Source: VAZQ01 sp045811525 (GTDB lineage: Bacteria; Pseudomonadota; Alphaproteobacteria; Rhizobiales; Xanthobacteraceae). From it: DNA of 64,000 nt. The stretch is from contig JBJMTV010000039.1 in the NCBI GenBank assembly GCA_045811525.1, positions 56,889 to 120,888 of the forward strand. The letters are read 5' to 3'. Every line of letters begins with the position of its first letter. Within the stretch, counting starts at the first letter, position 1. The notes below the pieces were generated by a model. That model did not search any database, was not told where the DNA came from, and saw only the letters and a list, made by a program, of their open reading frames with translations. The position numbers were made by a program, and so were the translations under genes. This document shows positions 58,496-64,000 of the stretch, in pieces.

Positions 58496-60214
58496 CTAGC
58501 TCCCGGCAACGGCGCGTCGCTCCTGCAGCCGCGTCGGTCGGATCGGCCGTTCTGCGACCGCACAGAGGGGCGTCGGGATCGGCGTGCGGCGCAGCTGCGG
58601 GCCATTCGCGGAGGGCTCGACGTCCACCCACACCAGCCAATCCGCGTCATTTCGTTTTGGGAAATCGTCGCGGAAGTGGCTGAGCCGCGTCTCGGTTCGA
58701 AACAGCGATGCCTGCAACATGAAGCGCGCCGCGAGCAGCATGGCCTCGGTTTCCTTGAGACGAACGAGCTCGTGGGTATGCGGCGCCTTGATCGCTTGGA
58801 TCTGCTGCTCGAGCCGTTCTATCGATCGCAGCGCATCCTCAAGGCGGTCAGCACGTTTGAGAATCCCCACCTCATAGGCGAACATGACGCTCTGCAGCTC
58901 GCGCAGGATGCGATCCGATTCCGCACCTGCCGAGGCATCGAGCGGCCTTGTGATTTCGTCATAGAGCTCCTGCACCGAGCCGGCATCGAGGTGCGCGGGC
59001 GGCAAATGGTCGAGGTCCTCGATCGCACTTGCACCCGCGACCCAGCCGTTACCGACGCACAGTCCGATGTGGAAACCGGCGAAATGGTTTGCGCAGCCCG
59101 CCTGCGCGAGGCCTGCGGCCAACAGGCCCGGGACATCGGAACGACAGTCCGGCCCGGTGCGGATGCCCATCTTGGTCATCTGGTTGAGCGCGTAATAGGG
59201 CGTCTTCCCGAACATATCAGTGCGCGCTTCAGAGCCGAGCTTGCGGAAAAAATAGTCCATCCATTTCACTTTGCTGTGGATGAACTCGTCGCGCATCGCT
59301 TCTGGGATTGGCGACATGTCAAGAAAGAGCGGGTCGTGACCTTTGTCCTTCTCCAGCGCCATGGCCCGGGCAATGCGCGGGACATCGGCCTCGTCGGCCC
59401 AATCAGGCTCATAGCTGCGCATGAAAGCTTCGCCTTTGGCATTGGCGAAGTGTGCCCCCTCCTGAATGGCGAAGGTGATGCCCTCGAAATAGAATTTCGG
59501 CGTTCCCGGGCGCACATAGCTGAATTCGGCGTTGCGCAGCGCTGCGCCAGCGGCATAGGCGAGCAGCGTTCCCGTGCCGGTGATGTCGCGCACGAAGCCT
59601 GAGCGAAACGTAATGGCGTTCGTGCTTACGATGGTGGCGCGCGCCTTGATCACATGGAAGGTGCCGGTGCGTGTGTGCATCCCAACCGCACCCGTCACTC
59701 GGCCGTCCGGCCCACGCAGGAGACCGGTGATAAAGATCCGATCGAGCAGCTGAACTCCGCGCCCTTCGAGCGCGAGCCGCAGCTTCCAGCAGAACTCGAG
59801 GCCGCCGCCGTCCGGGTAGAGCACGCGAGCGAGGTCGAGCCCTCGAGTAGGACGCCGCAGATAGCTGCCGTCGCCATTGCGATGGAAACGCATGCCCATC
59901 GCCTCGAAATCGCGCAGCCGCGCATGCGACTGCTCGAGCGTGTGGTGCACCAGCAGCTGATCGGCAACCCCGTCATTGCCGGCTACGATCTCACGGGTGA
60001 TCCCGTCGATGTCATCGTCCGGCAATGCCACGATCATCCAGGCATTCGAGAAGGCGGTATGGCCGGTACGGCCGATCATCCAGGAATCAACCAGGGTGAC
60101 GCGCGTACCGGGCGTTCCATGCTGCTTTGCGCTCAGGGCGGCCAGCAACCCGCCGGCGCCCGCGCCGATCACGAGGATCTCTGTTTCGATCAGGATTCCT
60201 TCGGGCATGCTCAC
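58496..60214 (-). CDS. FAD-dependent oxidoreductase (fumarate reductase / AprA-like flavoprotein)
   Basis: 572 residues from a GTG at 60214. FAD-binding Rossmann motif ILVIGAGAGGLLAALSAKQHG; flavin-site strand GRTGHTAFSNAW; ALRNAEFSYVRPGTPKF; VPGLLAAGLAQAGCANHFAGF; C-terminal helical domain (about 440-545) with SIERLEQQIQAIK and LLAARFMLQASLFRTETRLSHF. The architecture is that of succinate dehydrogenase/fumarate reductase flavoprotein and of adenylylsulfate reductase AprA. Its genomic partner is a ferredoxin of AprB type four bases upstream, so electron transfer FAD to iron-sulfur is expected. The substrate is not known; neighbours do not suggest sulfate metabolism. Confidence 0.88.
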   Translation of the reverse strand: MSMPEGILIETEILVIGAGAGGLLAALSAKQHGTPGTRVTLVDSWMIGRTGHTAFSNAWMIVALPDDDIDGITREIVAGNDGVADQLLVHHTLEQSHARLRDFEAMGMRFHRNGDGSYLRRPTRGLDLARVLYPDGGGLEFCWKLRLALEGRGVQLLDRIFITGLLRGPDGRVTGAVGMHTRTGTFHVIKARATIVSTNAITFRSGFVRDITGTGTLLAYAAGAALRNAEFSYVRPGTPKFYFEGITFAIQEGAHFANAKGEAFMRSYEPDWADEADVPRIARAMALEKDKGHDPLFLDMSPIPEAMRDEFIHSKVKWMDYFFRKLGSEARTDMFGKTPYYALNQMTKMGIRTGPDCRSDVPGLLAAGLAQAGCANHFAGFHIGLCVGNGWVAGASAIEDLDHLPPAHLDAGSVQELYDEITRPLDASAGAESDRILRELQSVMFAYEVGILKRADRLEDALRSIERLEQQIQAIKAPHTHELVRLKETEAMLLAARFMLQASLFRTETRLSHFRDDFPKRNDADWLVWVDVEPSANGPQLRRTPIPTPLCAVAERPIRPTRLQERRAVAGS

Positions 60215-60217
60215 CGG

Positions 60218-60466
60218 TCACCAGGGCCTGGGTCGATTCTTAACTGACGGGTGCACGTCCACGATCTGCTCAGGGCAAAAAATCTCACAGCTGAAGCAGG
60301 TAATGCAGTGCTCGCGAAACTTGATGACTGGCAGGAGCTTGGTCTCACGCAGACCCGCCACTTCCACAGCTGTCGAAACGGGCTCCATATGGATGACGTC
60401 AGCCGGACAGACTGCATCGCAAATCCCGCAGCCGGTGCAACGTGAGATCTCGATTGTTTCGATCAT
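60218..60466 (-). CDS. 2x[4Fe-4S] ferredoxin, AprB-like, partner of flavoprotein
   Basis: 82 residues from the ATG at 60466 with GGGGAGGAGC just before it. Two cluster motifs: Cys10, Cys13, Cys16, Cys20 in CTGCGICDAVCP, and Cys54, Cys57, Cys60, Cys64 in CITCFSCEIFCP. Between the two motifs lies an extra 30-residue loop, as in AprB and the DUF-type ferredoxins paired with flavoproteins. It begins the operon with the flavoprotein and a TctC-like receptor. Confidence 0.92.
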   Translation of the reverse strand: MIETIEISRCTGCGICDAVCPADVIHMEPVSTAVEVAGLRETKLLPVIKFREHCITCFSCEIFCPEQIVDVHPSVKNRPRPW

Positions 60467-60627
60467 GCTCCTCCCCGAGGTGATCCCGGTTCCGCTCGTC
60501 TCGCCCGCTCTTGTAGCCGAAAGTCCCCGCGAACCACAGCGTGAGGGCTTGGCAGCCCATCCGCCCGGGACGCAGCAAGTCGTGCGGTTCCGTAGCTCGC
60601 ATGATTGTACCGCAGCTTGTTGCGAGC

Positions 60628-61473
60628 TCATTCCAGGCGAAAGCCCTTTGCCCGCACGAAAGCGCCAAAATCGGCCCGCAGCGGCTCGGCATATTGACGC
60701 GCCTTGTCCTCCGACCACCCATAGAACCCCGCCGCTCCCCACCGCTCCGTATGCCGCTGCTGCGCATAGGGCCGCACCCCCGCACGACGGCGATCGTACT
60801 CATCAATATCGCGCTCGAGGTCGCGCTCCTCGTAGCAATCCTGGTGCAGCGTGGTGGCAAGCCCCAATCGCGGCGTGATGTGGCCCTGCACTGCAGGCCA
60901 GCCGACGCAGAGGCCTGCCACCGGCAAGGCTCGCTGCGGCATTCGCAAAAGCTCGTTCACCAGCGGTGCATGATCGCGGATCGCGCTGATCGGGCAGCAG
61001 CCCAATCCGACTGCGGCGGCGCTGCGCAGGAATGTCGCGAGTACGATCCCGGTGTCAACCACGGCATTGAAGAACAGATCGAGGTGGTCGTTGGGAAACG
61101 GCTTCTTGCGCATCTGCGCCATGAGCGGCAGGCGCCCGCCATTGGCGATGAACACCAGGAAAGCGGGCGCCAATCCGACCCACGGCATGTCAGGGATGGC
61201 CGCTGCAATGGCCTCGCGCGTCGCGGGCTCTGTGACAACCACGATATCGCTCTGCTGCAGATCGCTCTTTGAGGGTGCGCTGAGCGCGCAGGCGCAGAGA
61301 ATGCGCAGCAGATCGGGCGCGACCGGGCGCGCAAGATAGTGGCGATGCGTCCGCTGTGCGGCGATGGTGGCAAGCTCGCCCATTTGGGCGAAGCTCGGCT
61401 CGAGCGCGAACTGCTCGCCGAAGCGGTCGTGGAGCGCGTCGAGGAGGCTCTTGCTGCCATTCGTCTCGGCCAT
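60628..61473 (-). CDS. Nitroreductase family protein
   Basis: 281 residues from the ATG at 61473 (AAAGGAAACC upstream). FMN-dependent nitroreductase fold: THRHYLARPVAPDLLRILC, CALSAPSKSDLQQSDIVVVT, ALSAPS being the FMN-binding part, NAVVDTGIVLATFLRSAAAVGLG, and IRDHAPLVNELLRMPQ. The conserved tail GVRPYAQQRHTERWGAAGFYG is a mark of the subtype. Reduces nitro- or quinone compounds or unsaturated rings with NAD(P)H. It is divergent from a DapA-like gene by 83 bases. Confidence 0.9.
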   Translation of the reverse strand: MAETNGSKSLLDALHDRFGEQFALEPSFAQMGELATIAAQRTHRHYLARPVAPDLLRILCACALSAPSKSDLQQSDIVVVTEPATREAIAAAIPDMPWVGLAPAFLVFIANGGRLPLMAQMRKKPFPNDHLDLFFNAVVDTGIVLATFLRSAAAVGLGCCPISAIRDHAPLVNELLRMPQRALPVAGLCVGWPAVQGHITPRLGLATTLHQDCYEERDLERDIDEYDRRRAGVRPYAQQRHTERWGAAGFYGWSEDKARQYAEPLRADFGAFVRAKGFRLE

Positions 61474-61556
61474 ACGGTTTCCTTTGCGCCCGGCTGGACG
61501 GGCTCGCTGCGGGCTTTTAAGATTTCGCAGCATGCCGGAAGGGGCAGGGGAGTGCC

Positions 61557-62471
61557 ATGCAAGAGCCCGGGTTGATCGTCGCCCCGCTGACGCCGTTCAC
61601 CACGGATCTGACAATCGATGAGCGAGCGTTGCGACGCCAGCTCGACTACGTGATCGGGCAATGCCGCGCGACCATGGTGGTCGCCGCCGGCGTGGAAACC
61701 CAGGAATACACATATCTGAGCATGGAGGAGCGCAAGCAGCTCATCGCCCGCACCATCGAGCTGGTTGATGGACGCGTGCCGGTGATGGTCGGCGTCAGCC
61801 ACCCCTCGTTCAAGACCGCAATCGAGCTGGCGCAGCTCGCCGAAACGCTTGGGGCGGCCGCGGTTCAGCTGCTGGCTCCGCTGCGGCCGTTTGCCGGGCC
61901 GCCGACGTCCGCCGACCTGGTTGCCTATTTCGAGGCGATCGCGCGGGAAACGACGCTGCCGATGACTCTCTATCTCAATCCCGGACCGGGAGCCGAGGTG
62001 TCGATCGCCGACACCATCGCGCTCGCCCGGCTCCCGCGCGTGCAATACATCAAGGAAAGCTCGCGCGACCTCGCGCGGGTCTCGCGCCTCATCGTGGAGA
62101 TCGACCACGCGGGTCACGCCCGCTACTTCACGACCATGCAGATGCTGCTGAGCACGCTGCAGCTGGGCGGCTCCGGCGCCACCATGCCGCCGCCCGCCTG
62201 CGAGATCGCACGCGGCATCATTGATTCGTTCATGGCCAAGGACTACGAGCGCGCCGCACAGCTGCAGCTGGAATTTGCGCTGTTTCCCTCCAAGTGGATG
62301 CATCGCGGTTTGGCGCCGGTGATGAAGGCGGCAATGCAGCTGATCGGCGTTCCCGCCGGCACGCCTTATCCGCCCTATGCCGCACTATCCGCTGAGGAGG
62401 TCAGCGGCCTGCGGGCGGTACTCGAGAAAACAGCTCTGGGCCGACGGTTGCATACGAGCGCGGCCGCCTAA
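61557..62471 (+). CDS. Dihydrodipicolinate synthase family aldolase/lyase
   Basis: 304 residues, GGGGAG before the ATG. DapA TIM barrel: GLIVAPLTPFTTDLTIDERA, then MVVAAGVETQEYTYLSMEE, catalytic Tyr139 in TLYLNPGPG and Schiff-base Lys166 in YIKESSRD. The GTTGE motif is GVETQE, so the substrate is probably not the DapA one but another 2-keto acid, as in KDG aldolase, N-acetylneuraminate lyase or KDX dehydratase members. It precedes a fumarylacetoacetate-hydrolase-family gene by 39 bases; the two often take part in sugar-acid or aromatic-acid breakdown. Confidence 0.92.
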   Translation: MQEPGLIVAPLTPFTTDLTIDERALRRQLDYVIGQCRATMVVAAGVETQEYTYLSMEERKQLIARTIELVDGRVPVMVGVSHPSFKTAIELAQLAETLGAAAVQLLAPLRPFAGPPTSADLVAYFEAIARETTLPMTLYLNPGPGAEVSIADTIALARLPRVQYIKESSRDLARVSRLIVEIDHAGHARYFTTMQMLLSTLQLGGSGATMPPPACEIARGIIDSFMAKDYERAAQLQLEFALFPSKWMHRGLAPVMKAAMQLIGVPAGTPYPPYAALSAEEVSGLRAVLEKTALGRRLHTSAAA

Positions 62472-62510
62472 ACCAATCTGTCGAAAGCTCATACACATGT
62501 GGAGAGAAGA

Positions 62511-63443
62511 ATGAAGATCCTATTTTTCGACGAGTACAAGCTCGGTGTGCTCCAGGGTGAGACGGTCGTCGATGTTTCGGCCCTGGTGCAGCGGATCCCG
62601 CATACCGGGCCACACGATCTGATCAACGGGCTGATCGAGCGCTTTGCCGAGTACCGGCAGCAACTCAGCGAGGCAGCATCGCGCGGCTCCGGCGTGCCGC
62701 TCAAAGACGTGAGAATACGATCGCCGCTGCCGCGCCCCATCAATCTCGATTGCATGGCGGTCAATTATATGGAGGACGGGACCCGCAGCGAGCCGGCGCC
62801 GATCAATGCGTTTCACAAATCACCCAATGCCGTCATCGGCCACGGCGACACAATGGTGCTTCCCGATGTCCCCGCCACCATTTTCGAGGGCGAGGCTGAG
62901 CTTGCCGTGGTGATCGGCAAGCGTGCGAAAAATGTGAAGGCGTCCGAGGCCATGAGCTACGTCTTCGGCTACACCAACTTCATCGATGGCTCGGCGCGCG
63001 GCCTGCCGCCGCCCGGCAACGTCTTCTATCAGATGAAGTCGCGCGACACCTTTGCGCCGCTTGGACCCTATCTGGTCACCGCCGATGAGCTCACCAATCC
63101 GCAGGAGGTGCCGGTGAAGCTTTGGGTCAACGGGGTCCTCAAGCAGAATTTCAACACCAATGACATGGCGCACAAGATCCCCCGCTGCATCGAGTGGGTG
63201 AGCTCCATTCACACATTGGAGCCGGGTGACGTGCTGGCCACTGGGACCAACCATCGTGGACTGAGCGCGTTTCAGGACGGCGATACGGTCGAGCTCGAAT
63301 GCCAAGGTCTCGGCCGTCTGCGCATCAGCGTGCGTGACGAGCTCAAACGCACCTGGGGCCGGGAGACACGTCTCGAGATGCAGGATCGCGGTGGGAAGGA
63401 GATCACGACGCCGCAACTGACCGGCAAATACGCCAAGGTGTAA
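62511..63443 (+). CDS. Fumarylacetoacetate hydrolase family protein
   Basis: 310 residues from the ATG at 62511 (MKILFFDEYKLGVLQG). The metal-binding glutamates and aspartate are in FEGEAELAVVIGK and FIDGSARG (compare EVELAVVIG and NDVSARD), followed by FAPLGPYLVTADELTNPQEV and LATGTNHRGLSAFQDGDTVE. Members hydrolyse, decarboxylate or isomerise keto acids such as fumarylacetoacetate, 2-hydroxyhepta-2,4-dienedioate or 2-keto-3-deoxy sugar acids. Its place directly after a DapA-like lyase supports a shared pathway. Confidence 0.93.
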   Translation: MKILFFDEYKLGVLQGETVVDVSALVQRIPHTGPHDLINGLIERFAEYRQQLSEAASRGSGVPLKDVRIRSPLPRPINLDCMAVNYMEDGTRSEPAPINAFHKSPNAVIGHGDTMVLPDVPATIFEGEAELAVVIGKRAKNVKASEAMSYVFGYTNFIDGSARGLPPPGNVFYQMKSRDTFAPLGPYLVTADELTNPQEVPVKLWVNGVLKQNFNTNDMAHKIPRCIEWVSSIHTLEPGDVLATGTNHRGLSAFQDGDTVELECQGLGRLRISVRDELKRTWGRETRLEMQDRGGKEITTPQLTGKYAKV

Positions 63444-63764
63444 TGCAGGAGTGGTCCACCCGTAAAAAGCGGCGGCGACACTCAAGGCACGGTTTCTCCC
63501 CCTTCTGTGCTCTCGTCGGCGCCCCGACCTCGCCGTTCGGCCCGGCTCGCCGCAGGCGCCGAGTCGTCAGGACGAGGTCGGACACACATTGCGTGCCGCG
63601 GTTTCGTATTCACTTGTCAAACAGCCCGCGCACACCTCCGCGTTTCCGCGGCGCGTCTGCGCCCGCATTCTGCTTTCTCTTTCTGCACCTGCCCTCCTTG
63701 CGAGGGGCAGGCGGAGCGCCGACAGGCGCAACTTAGGTCTTGGTCGCGCTAGAGCATGATGTGG
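63444..63764. other. Intergenic region next to IS end, nothing recognised
   Basis: 321 bases between the FAH-family gene and the transposase remnant. No gene supported. The transposase-proximal inverted repeat of the IS probably lies within about 63750-63764 (AGAGCATGATGTGGTTAG region), but with the other end outside the window this cannot be fixed. Confidence 0.35.
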
Positions 63765-64000
63765 TTAGTTTGGGGCATATCCTGAATTTTTGAAATAGTT
63801 GGCACATTCGTTTTTCTTGAACGTGCCGAGAAGTACGCCGATCGCTGCGCACACGGTCTCTATCGTACGTGCCGCCGCTTTGCGCAGCAGATGTTTGAGT
63901 TTGGCGAAGACCTGCTCGATCGGGTTCAGGTCGGGCGAGTATTTCGGCAGGAACAGAAGCCTGGCTCCGACGGAGCGGATCAGCCGACGAATGATCTTGC
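63765..64000 (-). mobile_element. IS630-family transposase, C-terminal part (cut by the window edge)
   Basis: The minus strand reads 77 residues to a TAA at 63765-63767 and runs off the right edge. KIIRRLIRSVGARLLFLPKY followed by SPDLNPIEQVFAKLKHLLRK contains the last acidic residue of the DDE triad (PIE), the hallmark of IS630/Tc1-type transposases (DDE_3, PF13358). The tail ending CANYFKNSGYAPN is typical of the IS630 orfB product. Whether the element is intact cannot be judged; the remainder lies right of base 64000. Confidence 0.92.

Noticed and set aside
58340..59602. 420-residue plus-strand frame opposite the flavoprotein
   Set aside because: No motif, and the minus-strand frame carries the FAD-binding sequence.
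58496..60466. Dissimilatory sulfur metabolism (AprBA)
   Set aside because: The gene pair has that architecture, but no other sulfur gene is present, and flavoprotein/ferredoxin pairs of this type also serve other substrates.
1..64000. CRISPR arrays, tRNA or rRNA genes, prophage modules
   Set aside because: No regularly spaced repeats, no cloverleaf-like sequences with CCA-type ends and no phage structural proteins were seen.

Overview
This is a GC-rich, gene-dense stretch (about 64 predicted protein genes, no rRNA or tRNA seen) that looks like the chromosome of an alphaproteobacterium, most likely in the Hyphomicrobiales (Bradyrhizobium / Rhodoplanes / Pseudolabrys type). The reasons are the very large number of TctC/Bug-type periplasmic binding proteins, the TIGR02444 gene, the intergenic palindromes and the general style of the proteins. 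That placement is inference; no marker gene in the window settles it.

Layout. (1) 1-4242, minus strand: the edge of a cell-surface polysaccharide locus, with a rhamnan-synthesis (RgpF-type) protein cut by the window edge, an ExoZ-like acyltransferase, and two SAM methyltransferases that share the same N-terminal module. (2) 4325-22912: catabolic genes. A Crp/Fnr regulator stands back to back with a membrane class III adenylate cyclase. Then come a MetE-like zinc protein, four crotonase-fold enzymes (one close to hydroxycinnamoyl-CoA hydratase-lyase), an alpha/beta hydrolase, a CnbZ-like deaminase, a molybdenum hydroxylase large subunit without its partners, a CmcJ-like oxygenase, head-to-head sucC-like and sucD-like genes, a GST and a carboxymuconolactone decarboxylase (CMD) family protein. 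(3) 23233-29396: one plus-strand operon with a complete SsuABC/NMT1-type ABC importer followed by an M24-fold enzyme lacking two metal ligands, an Ldh-type dehydrogenase, a TIGR02444 protein and a PcaC-like decarboxylase. (4) 29560-38882: envelope and translation genes: an L,D-transpeptidase with a Pro/Tyr-rich repeat region, a D-2-hydroxyacid dehydrogenase, two tandem paralogous mini-proteins, EttA, a trans-aconitate methyltransferase-like protein, an HPF/cold-shock fusion, a lytic transglycosylase and two small secreted proteins. (5) 38998-55840: TctC-rich accessory DNA with an NtaA/DszA-like flavin monooxygenase, a P450, an MFS permease, an SDR, a metaxin-like GST and an orphan BrnA-like antitoxin. 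(6) 56026-57347: a ParA-like ATPase overlapping a DUF697 membrane protein. (7) 57390-63443: a long TctC-like receptor, a flavoprotein plus 2x[4Fe-4S] ferredoxin pair, a nitroreductase, a DapA-family aldolase/lyase and a fumarylacetoacetate-hydrolase-family enzyme. (8) 63765-64000: the 3' end of an IS630-family transposase.

How it may work together (inference): eleven TctC/Bug receptors lie beside enzymes for organic and aromatic acids, yet no TctA/TctB membrane subunits are present. The picture is a scavenger of many carboxylates that imports them through shared or distant permeases, activates some as CoA thioesters (crotonases, SucCD-like ligase) and opens or demethylates others (CMD proteins, FAH, DapA-like lyase, oxygenases). 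The less explained parts are the ParA/DUF697 pair, the twin mini-proteins next to ettA, the divergent sucC/sucD-like pair and the shared N-terminal module of the polysaccharide methyltransferases.
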